From assembly GCA_900539325.1 (NCBI GenBank), contig UQCC01000010.1, forward strand, positions 28,286 through 92,285: 64,000 nt of DNA, written 5' to 3'. Shown here one piece after another: positions 1-8,724 of the stretch. The notes beneath the pieces are model-generated. The model was not told where the DNA came from. It searched no databases and saw nothing but the letters and a program-made list of their open reading frames with translations. The translations under genes and the position numbers were made by a program. The stretch is from an uncultured Eubacterium sp. GTDB lineage: Bacteria; Bacillota; Clostridia; Oscillospirales; Acutalibacteraceae. Numbering within the stretch: position 1 is the stretch's first letter; every line of letters starts with the position of its first letter.

Positions 1-329
1 GGAGCGGTAACGACGACCAAATTCCTGCAGTTATGGCTTGTGGCGGTAAAGGCGTTATCTCCGTCCTTTCAAACATTTGCCCACAGGAAACTCATGATAT
101 GGTTCAGGCTTATCTTGACGGTGATGCAAACAAGTGCACAGAAATGATGGCAAAATATCTTGAACTTGCAAACGCAATGTTTGTTGAGGTTAACCCAATA
201 CCTGTAAAAGCAGCCTGCAATATGATGGGCTGGGCTGCAGGTCCTTGCAAGATGCCTCTTTGCGAAATGACTGATGAACACACAGAATATGTAAAGAGTG
301 TTATGCAAAAGTACGGACTTATTAAGTAA
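1..329 (+). CDS. dapA: 4-hydroxy-tetrahydrodipicolinate synthase, C-terminal part
   Basis: This is the end of DapA, which condenses pyruvate with aspartate semialdehyde in lysine and diaminopimelate synthesis. The 5' part lies outside the window. The open frame runs from base 3 and contains SGNDDQ followed by GGKGVISVLSNICP, the conserved late-barrel segment of DHDPS, and ends in the family's usual C-terminal helices. The active-site lysine and tyrosine are not visible here. dapB follows 18 bases later on the same strand, which supports the identity. The related N-acetylneuraminate lyase family is less likely because of this linkage. Confidence 0.93.
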   Translation, partial: SGNDDQIPAVMACGGKGVISVLSNICPQETHDMVQAYLDGDANKCTEMMAKYLELANAMFVEVNPIPVKAACNMMGWAAGPCKMPLCEMTDEHTEYVKSVMQKYGLIK

Positions 330-347
330 GATTTAGAGGAAGTATAA

Positions 348-1100
348 ATGACAAGAATTATATTATCAGGATGCTGTGGCAAAATGGGCGGAGTTATCCA
401 AAACATTGTTGCTAACCGTGATGATGCAACAATCGTTGCCGGTGTTGACAAGTATAACAACAATATGACCGAATTCCCTGTTTACGAAAACATTTCGGAT
501 GTTAAAGAAGAAGCTGATGTTGTTATTGACTTTTCAAATCCGTCACTTCTTGACAATCTTTTGGAATACGGTAAAACAACAAAGACCGCTCTTGTAATTG
601 CTACAACCGGCTATGATGATTGCCAAAAGAAAAAGATTACGGACGCATCAAAAGATTGTCCTGTATTCTTCACATACAACTACAGTTTGGGTATCAACCT
701 TCTTGCTACTCTTGCAAAGAAAGCAGCTGCACTTTTGGGTGATGAATTTGATATTGAAATTGTTGAACAGCATCATAACCAAAAAATTGATGCTCCGTCG
801 GGCACCGCACTTATGCTTGCAGATGCTATCAACGAGGAACTCGACAACCGTATGAAGTATGAATACGACCGTCATTCGAAGCGCGAAAAGCGTACAAAGA
901 ACGAAATCGGTATGCACTCAATCAGAGGTGGCACAATCGTCGGCGAACACGAAATTATTTTTGCCGGCAGAGATGAAATTATCACACTTTCACACTCTGC
1001 AAGGTCAAAAGAAGTTTTTGCCGTTGGCGCTGTTAATGCAGCAGTATTTATGACAGGTAAAGAAGCCGGTATGTACGATATGGCAGAAATTGTAAAATAA
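348..1100 (+). CDS. dapB: 4-hydroxy-tetrahydrodipicolinate reductase
   Basis: DapB reduces the DapA product with NAD(P)H, the second committed step to diaminopimelate for lysine and peptidoglycan. The 250-aa protein is full length for the family. The N-terminal Rossmann loop reads GCCGKMGG (residues 8-15). The catalytic signature EQHHNQKIDAPSGTA near residues 140-154 contains the paired histidines and the lysine of the active site. The ATG is preceded by AGAGGAAG at a normal distance. It forms a dapA-dapB operon that ends in a strong terminator just downstream. Confidence 0.97.
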   Translation: MTRIILSGCCGKMGGVIQNIVANRDDATIVAGVDKYNNNMTEFPVYENISDVKEEADVVIDFSNPSLLDNLLEYGKTTKTALVIATTGYDDCQKKKITDASKDCPVFFTYNYSLGINLLATLAKKAAALLGDEFDIEIVEQHHNQKIDAPSGTALMLADAINEELDNRMKYEYDRHSKREKRTKNEIGMHSIRGGTIVGEHEIIFAGRDEIITLSHSARSKEVFAVGAVNAAVFMTGKEAGMYDMAEIVK

Positions 1101-1112
1101 ACTAACAATATT

Positions 1113-1146
1113 AAAGAGCAAACCGTAATTGGTTTGCTCTTTTTTT
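1113..1146 (+). terminator. Rho-independent terminator after dapB
   Basis: A perfect inverted repeat, AGAGCAAACC-gtaatt-GGTTTGCTCT, is followed by a run of T on the plus strand. It ends the dapA-dapB transcript. The facing aldo/keto reductase gene also ends here, but the T-run on its strand is weak. Confidence 0.9.
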
Positions 1147-1159
1147 AGTAAATATTCAT

Positions 1160-2290
1160 TTATGAAAATAAAGCGTTGATTTTTCCTGCCAATTCATTTG
1201 GAATGTCAATTCCCTGCGGGCAATGTTCTTTACACTTGCCGCATTTTACGCAAGCGGTATGATTTACATCAATATTTTTATACTTGTCTTTCGCTTCAAA
1301 TTCGGAGTAATCCCCTGTTTTTAGCTTGTTGTATATATCAAATATCGTGCTGATTTTTACGCCTTTTGGACAGTCGGCACAATAATCGCAACCCGTACAA
1401 GGAATAATGTCGTTTTTATTAATGATAGATGCAACATTCTCACAAACTTTAAATTCATTTTCATTCATAGGAACAAAATCGGTCAAGGTATTGAGATTAT
1501 CCTGCATTTGCTCTAACGAATTCATACCACTGAGGATAGTAATTACGTTATCATAACTTGCAACAAACTTCATAGCCCAAGATGCAATGCTTTTATCAGG
1601 AGCGTTTTGCTTCAAAACAGCCTCTGCATCTTTCGGCAAATCTGCAAGCTTACCACCTCTGACCGGCTCCATAACTATAACAGGAATACCTGCATCGGTC
1701 AAAATTTGATATTGTGTTTTTGCGTCCTGATTTTTCCAATCAAGATAGTTCATTTGAATTTGAGCAAAGTCCCAATGATGAGCTGCAACAATTTTCTTTA
1801 AATCCTCAACTGTTCCGTGGAACGAAAAGCCGATATTTTTGACCAATCCCTCTGCCTGTTTTTTAAGAAGAAAATCATAAGCACCATATTTTTCGCACTT
1901 TTCAAAATTACTCTTATCAAGCGAATGAAGAAGATAAAAATCAAAACAATCAATGCCTGTGCGTTGAAGCTGTTTGTTGAATATCTTTTCCATATCGGCA
2001 GGAGTTTTGCACATCCAAATCGGTAGTTTATCAGCTAAAAAGTAACTGTCTCTCGGATATTTTTTTAATGCTTGACCGATAAATTTCTCACTTTTGCCGC
2101 AATGATACATATACGCAGTGTCAAAATAATTTACACCGTTTTCGTATGCCATATCAACTATTTGTTGCGCCTTGTCGTAATCAATTAAAGGGTTAGCCTC
2201 TCGCTTAATCGGAGTTTTACACGGAAGCCGCATACTACCAAGCCCCAAACGGGGAACTTCAACATTTTTAAACTTAACTCTGTCAACCAT
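1160..2290 (-). CDS. Aldo/keto reductase with C-terminal 4Fe-4S domain
   Basis: A NAD(P)H- or ferredoxin-linked oxidoreductase of the aldo/keto reductase superfamily; the substrate is unknown. Residues 1 to about 270 form the barrel, with the opening LGLGSMRLP, the catalytic-type segment FDTAYMYHCGKSE and the lysine in LADKLPIW. The last 90 residues carry CTGCDYCADCP and CVKCGKCKEHCP, two cysteine clusters that fit bacterial ferredoxin-type iron-sulfur binding. This two-part architecture is common in anaerobic Firmicutes. The gene starts 3 bp after the cysS stop on the same strand, so it is probably the last gene of the cysE-cysS operon. Confidence 0.9.
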   Translation of the reverse strand: MVDRVKFKNVEVPRLGLGSMRLPCKTPIKREANPLIDYDKAQQIVDMAYENGVNYFDTAYMYHCGKSEKFIGQALKKYPRDSYFLADKLPIWMCKTPADMEKIFNKQLQRTGIDCFDFYLLHSLDKSNFEKCEKYGAYDFLLKKQAEGLVKNIGFSFHGTVEDLKKIVAAHHWDFAQIQMNYLDWKNQDAKTQYQILTDAGIPVIVMEPVRGGKLADLPKDAEAVLKQNAPDKSIASWAMKFVASYDNVITILSGMNSLEQMQDNLNTLTDFVPMNENEFKVCENVASIINKNDIIPCTGCDYCADCPKGVKISTIFDIYNKLKTGDYSEFEAKDKYKNIDVNHTACVKCGKCKEHCPQGIDIPNELAGKINALFS

Positions 2291-2293
2291 AGT

Positions 2294-3688
2294 TTATTCC
2301 TTAACCCAAGTTACACCTTGAGGTGTGTCTTTAAGAGTAATGCCTTGTGCTTTGAGTTCGTCACGAATTCTATCGGCAGTTGCCCAGTCTTTGTTTGCTC
2401 TTGCTTGTTGACGCTCCTCAATAAGCTTTTCTATATCGTCATTGATATCATTTGACTTTCTGTTATAAACAAGCCCCAAAACGCCTGTAAGCTCATCGAA
2501 CATATCAGCAGCCTTTTGGCAAACATTCTTTGAAACTTCCTTGTTGATGATTTTTGTGTTGATGTCGCTTACCAAATCAAACACAGCAGCAATACCGTCA
2601 GCTGTGTTGAGGTCATCATCCATCGAATTGATAAACTGCTCTTTTCTGCTATCAATCAATGCCAAGATTTCTTCATTATCAGCAATATCGGTCTTTGCGT
2701 TCTTAATGGAAAAATCAAGACTTTCACGGCAGTTATAAAGTCTTTCAAGTGCAGATTTGCACTGTTCGATGATCTCAAGATTGTAGTTAATCGGTGAACG
2801 ATAATGTGAAGAAATAAGGAAGTATCTGATTACCTCATAGCCGTAAACATCGGCAATTTCTCTAACAGTTTTAAAGTTGCCGAGCGACTTGCTCATCTTT
2901 ACATTATCTACATTGATATAACCGTTGTGCATCCAATATTTTGAAAACATACAACCGTTTGCGGCTTCGGACTGAGCAATTTCATTTTCATGATGAGGGA
3001 AAATAAGGTCCTGACCGCCACAATGAATATCAATTGTATTACCGAGGTATCTTTTATTCATTGCAGAACATTCAATATGCCAACCCGGTCTGCCTTTACC
3101 CCACGGAGAATCCCAGTAAGGTTCGCCTTCTTTTGCGGCTTTCCACAAAGCGAAATCAAGAGGGTCTTCTTTTTTATCTCCGACAGCAATTCTTGCACCC
3201 GATTGTAAATCGTCAATAGGCTGATGAGAAAGTTTGCCGTAATCCTTAAATTTTAATGTTCTGTAATAAACATCTCCGTCAACGGCATAAGCATAACCCT
3301 TTTCTTCAAGAGTTTTAATAATTTCTATAATTTCATCAATGTTTTCCGTTGCCTTTGGATGAACAGTAGCGTCTTTAAAATTAAGACCGTGTGCATCAGT
3401 CCAAAATTCTTTGATATACTTTTCTGAAATTTCTTCAAAAGTGCTGTTTTCTTCATTTGCTCTCTTGATAATTTTATCATCTACATCGGTAAAATTCTGA
3501 ACAAACTTTACATTATATCCTCTATATTCCAAATATCTGCGAAGGACATCAAAAACGCAGAGCGGTCTTGCGTTACCGATATGAATAAAGTTGTATACGG
3601 TAGGTCCGCAAGCATAGATTTTTACTTCATTTGGATCAACGGGAATAAATTCTTCCTTTCTTCTTGACATTGTGTTAAATATTTTCAT
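2294..3688 (-). CDS. cysS: Cysteinyl-tRNA synthetase
   Basis: Charges tRNA-Cys with cysteine. The 464-aa protein has the class I HIGH motif as HIGN after CGPTVYNF (residues about 28-40), the zinc-site cysteine in CGPTVY, the segments GWHIECSAM and HCGGQDLIFPHHENE, and KMSKS as VKMSKSLGNF. The ATG at 3688 is preferred because AAGGAG lies 10 bases upstream; an in-frame TTG 9 bases further up sits on top of that ribosome site. It overlaps cysE by 14 bp, so the two are translated from one T-box-controlled mRNA. Confidence 0.97.
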   Translation of the reverse strand: MKIFNTMSRRKEEFIPVDPNEVKIYACGPTVYNFIHIGNARPLCVFDVLRRYLEYRGYNVKFVQNFTDVDDKIIKRANEENSTFEEISEKYIKEFWTDAHGLNFKDATVHPKATENIDEIIEIIKTLEEKGYAYAVDGDVYYRTLKFKDYGKLSHQPIDDLQSGARIAVGDKKEDPLDFALWKAAKEGEPYWDSPWGKGRPGWHIECSAMNKRYLGNTIDIHCGGQDLIFPHHENEIAQSEAANGCMFSKYWMHNGYINVDNVKMSKSLGNFKTVREIADVYGYEVIRYFLISSHYRSPINYNLEIIEQCKSALERLYNCRESLDFSIKNAKTDIADNEEILALIDSRKEQFINSMDDDLNTADGIAAVFDLVSDINTKIINKEVSKNVCQKAADMFDELTGVLGLVYNRKSNDINDDIEKLIEERQQARANKDWATADRIRDELKAQGITLKDTPQGVTWVKE

Positions 3689-4328
3689 TATCAGCAATCT
3701 CCTTTAATTTTTCAACTTCATTTTGCAATTTTTTGATTTGCTCTTCATTATTTCTTATTGCATTCATAATCGGATCGGGAATATTGATTTGATCCAAATC
3801 ATCCACTCTTTCACCGTCTATTCTAACAATTTCACCCGGAACACCCACAACCGTACAGTTAGGCTCAACATCCTTAACCACAACCGCACCGGCGGCGATT
3901 TTAGCGTTTTTTCCGATTGTGATAGGTCCGAGTACCTTTGCACCCGCACCTATCATTACACCGCTTTCTACGGTAGGATGGCGTTTGCCTATATCTTTAC
4001 CAGTACCGCCGAGAGTTACGCCCTGATATATCATAACATCGTCGCCGACTTCTGCGGTTTCGCCGATAACAATACCGTGACCGTGGTCAATTACAACCCT
4101 TCTGCCGATTTTTGCACCCGGATGAATTTCTATACCGGTTTTATGTGCGGAGCGTTGACTTATCGCTCTTGCGATAAACGGCATATTATGATTGTAAAAC
4201 CAATGTGCTTTTTTATGAGAACGAAGTGCTTTAAAGCCGGGATAAAGCAAAATAATCTCTAACGGATTATCTGTTGCCGGGTCATGATCAATAAAGCTCT
4301 GAATGTCTTCTTTATATTGTTTAAACAT
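3675..4328 (-). CDS. cysE: Serine O-acetyltransferase
   Basis: Acetylates serine with acetyl-CoA, giving O-acetylserine for cysteine synthesis. The 217-aa protein has the left-handed beta-helix hexapeptide repeats (residues about 65-165, for example IHPGAKIGRRVVIDHGHGIVIG) and the family segments GVTLGGTGK and HPTVESGVMIGAGAKVLG. It is shorter than enterobacterial CysE, as usual in Firmicutes. As first gene after the Cys-type T-box it should be expressed when uncharged tRNA-Cys accumulates, which couples cysteine supply to tRNA charging by cysS. Confidence 0.96.
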   Translation of the reverse strand: MFKQYKEDIQSFIDHDPATDNPLEIILLYPGFKALRSHKKAHWFYNHNMPFIARAISQRSAHKTGIEIHPGAKIGRRVVIDHGHGIVIGETAEVGDDVMIYQGVTLGGTGKDIGKRHPTVESGVMIGAGAKVLGPITIGKNAKIAAGAVVVKDVEPNCTVVGVPGEIVRIDGERVDDLDQINIPDPIMNAIRNNEEQIKKLQNEVEKLKEIADNENI

Positions 4329-4339
4329 TAATATATCTG

Positions 4340-4580
4340 CCTTTCAAAAAATAAAAAGCCCCTGTCAAACGACAGAGGCAGTAATACTGCGGTTCCACTC
4401 TGATTTATACTCAAGCTACATATATAGCCGTTGCAAATAACGGTGCCTACCGTCTCAAAATACTAAAATTCCTTTGAGAAGCTCATGGGTGCATTTCGCA
4501 ATATGACCTATACAAACTTTCACCGACCGTTTGCTCTCTGAATAGGTACAGTATCGGTACTTCTCCCAATCACAGCCTTT
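4340..4580 (-). promoter_or_regulatory. T-box leader (Cys) controlling cysE-cysS
   Basis: On the minus strand the leader shows the T-box core GAGTGGAACCGCAG (around 4390-4405), which pairs with the tRNA acceptor end. A Stem I segment contains AGAGAGC followed by GGTCGGTGAAAG. A terminator hairpin, CCTCTGTC-gttt-GACAGGGG plus T-run, lies at 4346-4379. A TGC triplet in the GAAATGCACC context of the distal Stem I strand is the probable cysteine specifier, which agrees with the genes controlled. The exact specifier loop was judged by eye. Confidence 0.9.
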
Positions 4581-4586
4581 ATATAC

Positions 4587-4615
4587 ATTATATTCATTTT
4601 GTGTATAAAATGCAA
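4587..4615 (-). promoter_or_regulatory. Sigma-A promoter of the cys T-box transcript
   Basis: The minus strand reads TTGCAT, 17 bases, TATAAT. It lies directly after the pgsA stop, so the T-box RNA starts near 4580 independently of the upstream operon. Confidence 0.85.
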
Positions 4616-4618
4616 GTA

Positions 4619-5203
4619 TTATTTTGTTTTGATATAATGCCAGCCGTCCATAGTATACTTTATGCCTGACAAGGCAGTTACTATACCGGCAATCCAAAAA
4701 GCGATTGTACAATAAACGGTGAGCCAATGCGGTGCATTAAATCCGTTGGTTGCAATAATGATTTCTCCGTCTTTTTCCATAATAGCAAGGATTAGGAATG
4801 TCATACCCGTTGTTGCCATTTGAATAAAGGTTTTTGCTTTGCCGAAAACATTTGCCGCAATAACTTCGCCCTCAACCGTTGCTGACATACGCATACCGGC
4901 AACCAAAAACTCTCTTGCCATCATAATCATAATAACAATATCGGTTCTCACTCCGAGATTAATTTGAATAAGGAAAGCGGCCAAAACAAGAGCTTTATCC
5001 GAAAGCGGGTCCATAAGCTTGCCGAAATCCGTAACAAGTTTTTTCTTTCTTGCGATATTACCGTCAACGGTGTCACTTACGCACGCCACAAAATAAACCA
5101 ACAAAGCCACTACCCAATGGTATCTAAACTGCCATAGCGAAAAGAGCCACAAAAACGGTATACAACAAAATCTGAAAACTGTAATTTTATTAGGTAAATT
5201 CAT
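4619..5203 (-). CDS. pgsA: CDP-diacylglycerol-glycerol-3-phosphate 3-phosphatidyltransferase
   Basis: A membrane enzyme making phosphatidylglycerol phosphate, the first step of acidic phospholipid synthesis. The 194-aa protein opens with MNLPNKITVFRF, typical of PgsA. It carries the CDP-alcohol phosphotransferase signature D-G-x2-A-R-x8-G-x3-D-x3-D, seen here as DGNIARKKKLVTDFG followed by KLMDPLSDK (residues about 46-70). Several hydrophobic segments follow. It overlaps rimO by 14 bp and is the last gene of a recA-recX-rimO-pgsA run. Confidence 0.95.
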   Translation of the reverse strand: MNLPNKITVFRFCCIPFLWLFSLWQFRYHWVVALLVYFVACVSDTVDGNIARKKKLVTDFGKLMDPLSDKALVLAAFLIQINLGVRTDIVIMIMMAREFLVAGMRMSATVEGEVIAANVFGKAKTFIQMATTGMTFLILAIMEKDGEIIIATNGFNAPHWLTVYCTIAFWIAGIVTALSGIKYTMDGWHYIKTK

Positions 5204-6524
5204 AATGCTCTCCTATCAAATCATATCCGTCAAAATCAGTGATTTTTACATTAACAAAATCACCGATATTAAGTTTTTTATTTGAAGTAAAAATAATTCC
5301 GCTGTCAATCTCAGGCGAATCCATATAAGAACGGCCGATATACTTTCCATCGGCAAACGAATCAATAATCACCTTGTAAACATTTCCAACTCTGCTTTTG
5401 TTTGAAGCTTCCGTAATAGAATACTGAGCGTTCATCAAAACCTCTTGACGGCGTTTTTTAACATCTTCGTCAATTTGATTATCCATATCAAAAGCAGGAG
5501 TATCCTCTTCGGGAGAAAATGTAAAGCAACCCATTTTGTCAAACTTCATATCTTTTACAAAATCACAAAGATTTTCAAACTGCTCATCCGTTTCACCCGG
5601 GAAACCAACCATAAAAGTTGTACGAAGTGCCAAATCGGGAATGGCTTTTCTCATTTTATCAAGAAGCACTCTGTAATCATTTCCGTCCCCTACTCTGTTC
5701 ATATTTTTTAGAACAGTGGTATCCGAATGCTGAAGCGGTATGTCAATATAATTACAAACCTTTTCTTCATTTGCAATAACTTCAATCAAACTGTCGGTAA
5801 TTCTTTGCGGATAGCAATAGAAAAGCCTTATCCATTCAAGTCCGTCAATCTTAACAAGTTCCTTGAGAAGTTTGTCGAGTGAATATTCACCGTACAAATC
5901 CTGTCCATATTTAGTTGTATCCTGTGCAACTAAAATTATTTCCTTAACGCCACGATTTACAAGGCTTTTTGCTTCATCAACAACAGACTCGATTTTTCTT
6001 GAACGAAACTTACCTCTGATACCCGGAATAGCACAATACGAACACCTGTTGTCGCACCCCTCGGCAATCTTCAAATACGCCCAATGAGAAGGCGTAGAAA
6101 GCAGTCTTTCATCATCGATGGGAAGATAACACTTATTTGGAAAATTAGAGGTTTGAATGCCGCACAGAGCCTTGTCGCACACCTTAACAATATCAGCATT
6201 TGCACCGATACCGATAACCGCATCAACCTCAGGCATTTCTTTTAATATTTCATCTTGATACCTTTCGGCAAGGCAACCCGTAACAACAAGAGCGGATATT
6301 ACTCCGGCTTCTTTATACTGTGCCACCTCAAGAATTGTATCAATCGCTTCTCTTTTTGCGTCCTCGATAAATCCGCATGTATTAACAATCATAACATCCG
6401 AATTTTCTATTTCGTTTACAATCTGATACCCTGCCGCCGCAAGCTTTGCAAGGAGCGCTTCCCCGTCAACCTGATTTTTCGGACAGCCGAGGGAAATCAT
6501 TCCGACTTTATAACCCTTTGCCAT
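5190..6524 (-). CDS. rimO: Ribosomal protein S12 methylthiotransferase
   Basis: A radical-SAM enzyme that methylthiolates an aspartate of ribosomal protein S12. The 444-aa protein has the three expected domains: an N-terminal UPF0004 domain with three cysteines (SLGCPKNQVD, NTCGF and VTGCLAERY), a radical-SAM core with CDNRCSYCAIPGIRG (CxxxCxxC) near residue 150, and a C-terminal TRAM domain. The start MAKGYKVGMISLGCPKN and the IPLQHSD segment favour RimO over MiaB. It overlaps recX by one base. Confidence 0.96.
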   Translation of the reverse strand: MAKGYKVGMISLGCPKNQVDGEALLAKLAAAGYQIVNEIENSDVMIVNTCGFIEDAKREAIDTILEVAQYKEAGVISALVVTGCLAERYQDEILKEMPEVDAVIGIGANADIVKVCDKALCGIQTSNFPNKCYLPIDDERLLSTPSHWAYLKIAEGCDNRCSYCAIPGIRGKFRSRKIESVVDEAKSLVNRGVKEIILVAQDTTKYGQDLYGEYSLDKLLKELVKIDGLEWIRLFYCYPQRITDSLIEVIANEEKVCNYIDIPLQHSDTTVLKNMNRVGDGNDYRVLLDKMRKAIPDLALRTTFMVGFPGETDEQFENLCDFVKDMKFDKMGCFTFSPEEDTPAFDMDNQIDEDVKKRRQEVLMNAQYSITEASNKSRVGNVYKVIIDSFADGKYIGRSYMDSPEIDSGIIFTSNKKLNIGDFVNVKITDFDGYDLIGEHYEFT

Positions 6525-7135
6525 TAATCGTATTCTTCATTTTCTATTCTATCAAAAGCTTCTCTTATGTCAGAATAGGAAAATCCCTTTCTCATCAAGG
6601 CGGCAATAACTTTTTTATTACCGTCTTGAGCATCTAATTTGTTTCTGTATTTTGTGAAAATCAAATCAACAACAGCCGACACATTGTCTATTTCCGTTTC
6701 TTCAAGAGTATAAGCTATAATATCGTTTGGTACGCCTCGCTTATACATTTCCTGCTTTATATGATTTCTTGACATTCGCTTTGTTTCGGACAGATATTTT
6801 ACAAGATTTTTGGCATACTTTTCGTCGTCCAAATATCCGTAGTCTATCATTTTTTCAATAGCTCTGTCTGCATTTTCTTCATCAACGGTACGAAGAAGTT
6901 TTGTTTTGAGTTCCTTTACCGAATGGTCACGCCTTGAAAGCAAATCATAACACTTATCAACGGCTTTCTTATAATAGATACCATTGCAAAGCTCATGCCA
7001 CTGCTCCTCGGTTATCTCCTGACCGTCTTTAAAAAAATGTTCTGCCCAGAAGTCAATATCTGTTGTTATTGTATATTCGTCATCAACAAAAATATGAATC
7101 TTTTTGCCTCTGCCTTTTGTATGAGATATTTTCAT
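6524..7135 (-). CDS. recX: Recombination regulator RecX
   Basis: RecX binds RecA filaments and modulates recombination. The 203-aa protein has the repeated three-helix pattern of the family, including SRRDHSVKELKTKLLR and YLDDEKYAKNLVKYL (residues about 85-125) and MRKGFSYSDIREAFD near the end. The ATG overlaps the recA stop as TAATG, so translation is coupled to recA, as in many Firmicutes. Confidence 0.94.
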   Translation of the reverse strand: MKISHTKGRGKKIHIFVDDEYTITTDIDFWAEHFFKDGQEITEEQWHELCNGIYYKKAVDKCYDLLSRRDHSVKELKTKLLRTVDEENADRAIEKMIDYGYLDDEKYAKNLVKYLSETKRMSRNHIKQEMYKRGVPNDIIAYTLEETEIDNVSAVVDLIFTKYRNKLDAQDGNKKVIAALMRKGFSYSDIREAFDRIENEEYD

Positions 7136-8259
7136 TAATCCTCATCATCGTCTATTGCAATATCAAGTTTAGCCCTTGCGGCTGCTCTTGTTTGAGTAAC
7201 CGGAGCCTTTGCCTCAACAGGAGCATTTACAGGTGCAGGAGCTTCCTCCTGTGCGTCATTGTTTGCCAAAGCGTCCTTAATTTTCTTTTCAAGTTCTGCC
7301 TGAACATCAGGATTTGACTTGATGTATTCCTTGAACTTTTCTTTACCCTGGAATCTTTCTTCTCCGTAAGTAAACCAAGCGCCGCCCTTTGTTGCAATAC
7401 CGAGTGCAACAGAAAGGTCTGCAATTTCACCGACCTTATCAATACCTGTGCCGTACATAATATCAAATTCAGCCTGTTTGAACGGAGGAGCAACCTTATT
7501 TTTAACAATTTTAGCTCTTGTTCTTGAACCGATAAATTCATTGCCCGGTGCTTTAAGCTGTTCAACCTTTCTTACATCAATACGCATAGAAGAATAGAAC
7601 TTAAGTGCTCTGCCGCCGGTTGTAACCTCAGGATTGCCGTAAATAACGCCAACTTTTTCACGAAGCTGATTGATAAAGATAATTATACAATTTGACTTGT
7701 TGATTGCACCTGTAAGTTTACGAAGAGCCTGCGACATAAGTCTTGCGTGCAAGCCTACATGAGAATCACCCATATCGCCTTCAATTTCCGAACGAGGAAC
7801 AAGTGCGGCAACGGAGTCAACAACAATAATATCTACAGCACCGCTTCTTACAAGCTGTTCGGTAATTTCAAGAGCCTGTTCGCCGTTATCGGGTTGAGAA
7901 ACCAAAAGCGAATCAACATCAACGCCGAGATTTTTTGCATAACCCGGGTCGAGTGCATGTTCGGCATCAATAAATGCCGCTTCACCGCCAAGTTTTTGAC
8001 ATTCGGCAACGCAGTGAAGTGCAAGCGTTGTTTTACCTGATGATTCAGGACCGTAAATTTCAATAATTCTTCCCTTTGGAAGTCCTCCGATACCTGTTGC
8101 AAGGTCAAGAGTAAGCGAACCGGTTGATATAGCATCAACCTTTAAGTGTGCGTTTTCACCAAGACGCATAATTGCACCTTGTCCGTATTGCTTTTCAATT
8201 TGCTTCAATGCGGATTCAAGGGCGGTTTTTTTGTCATTTGCTTTCTTATCAACAGCCAT
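7135..8259 (-). CDS. recA: Recombinase RecA
   Basis: The DNA strand-exchange ATPase and SOS co-protease. It has Walker A GPESSGKT, the Walker B region VDIIVVDSVAALVP, and loop segments around EGDMGDSHVGLHARLMS and INQLREKVGVIYGNPE. The C-terminal tail is rich in alanine, proline and acidic residues. The ATG at 8259 is chosen because GGAGG lies 8 bases upstream; an upstream in-frame TTG lies too close to that site. No GAACN4GTTC LexA box was seen upstream, so SOS control could not be confirmed. The protein is 374 aa. Confidence 0.98.
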   Translation of the reverse strand: MAVDKKANDKKTALESALKQIEKQYGQGAIMRLGENAHLKVDAISTGSLTLDLATGIGGLPKGRIIEIYGPESSGKTTLALHCVAECQKLGGEAAFIDAEHALDPGYAKNLGVDVDSLLVSQPDNGEQALEITEQLVRSGAVDIIVVDSVAALVPRSEIEGDMGDSHVGLHARLMSQALRKLTGAINKSNCIIIFINQLREKVGVIYGNPEVTTGGRALKFYSSMRIDVRKVEQLKAPGNEFIGSRTRAKIVKNKVAPPFKQAEFDIMYGTGIDKVGEIADLSVALGIATKGGAWFTYGEERFQGKEKFKEYIKSNPDVQAELEKKIKDALANNDAQEEAPAPVNAPVEAKAPVTQTRAAARAKLDIAIDDDED

Positions 8260-8299
8260 TAACAATTCCTCCGAATAATACTTAAAATTTTACTGTTTT

Positions 8300-8328
8300 A
8301 TTATACTATATATTGTATATAAAATCAA
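8300..8328 (-). promoter_or_regulatory. Sigma-A promoter of recA
   Basis: The minus strand reads TTGATT, 17 bases, TATAAT, about 40 bases before the recA start. No clear LexA operator overlaps it. Confidence 0.8.
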
Positions 8329-8387
8329 GAATTTATAGTACAAATATACCATAAATATCACCTTTACAAAAATTATTAAAAAAATGC

Positions 8388-8416
8388 TTGCATTTTATGT
8401 AACTTTCTGTTATTAT
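8388..8416 (+). promoter_or_regulatory. Sigma-A promoter of rpmB
   Basis: TTGCAT, 17 bases, TATTAT. The -35 lies in the palindrome AAAATGC-TT-GCATTTT, which also occurs at the rplS promoter. Confidence 0.82.
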
Positions 8417-8451
8417 ATTTCCGTTGTAAATTATTAAGGAGGTGTTCGCAA

Positions 8452-8637
8452 ATGGCTAAATGTGAATACTGTGGTAAGGAAATGTCCTTCGGTATCAAGG
8501 TATCCCACTCACACAGAAGATCAAACAGAACATGGAAACCAAACATCAAGAGAGTTAAGGCTATCGTAAACGGATCTCCAAAGAGAGTTTATGTTTGCAC
8601 AAGATGCCTTCGTTCAGGTAAGGTTGAAAGAGCGTAA
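8452..8637 (+). CDS. rpmB: 50S ribosomal protein L28
   Basis: A small large-subunit protein. The 61-aa sequence starts MAKCEYCGKEMSFG and continues with VSHSHRRSNRTWKPN and the final KVYVCTRCLRSGKV-type segment, which is the L28 pattern. Two CxxC pairs suggest the zinc-binding form of L28. AAGGAGGTG precedes the ATG. It is monocistronic, with its own promoter and terminator. Confidence 0.98.
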   Translation: MAKCEYCGKEMSFGIKVSHSHRRSNRTWKPNIKRVKAIVNGSPKRVYVCTRCLRSGKVERA

Positions 8638-8653
8638 GAGTTACGCAAAAGAT

Positions 8654-8687
8654 AAAGCTGTTCATTTTGAACAGCTTATTTTTTTGT
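8654..8687 (+). terminator. Terminator after rpmB
   Basis: AAGCTGTTCA and TGAACAGCTT form a hairpin with a very short loop, followed by a T-run on the plus strand. Confidence 0.9.
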
Positions 8688-8724
8688 TTTATTAAATAAT
8701 AAAAATATAAAGAGTAGGACTTGC

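Noticed and set aside
3723..4262. 179-codon frame opposite cysE
   Set aside because: It is the antisense of a conserved hexapeptide-repeat protein and has no ribosome site; it is a shadow frame.
8266..8451. LexA/DinR operator expected before recA
   Set aside because: No GAACN4GTTC-like site is visible between recA and rpmB, so no SOS box is listed.
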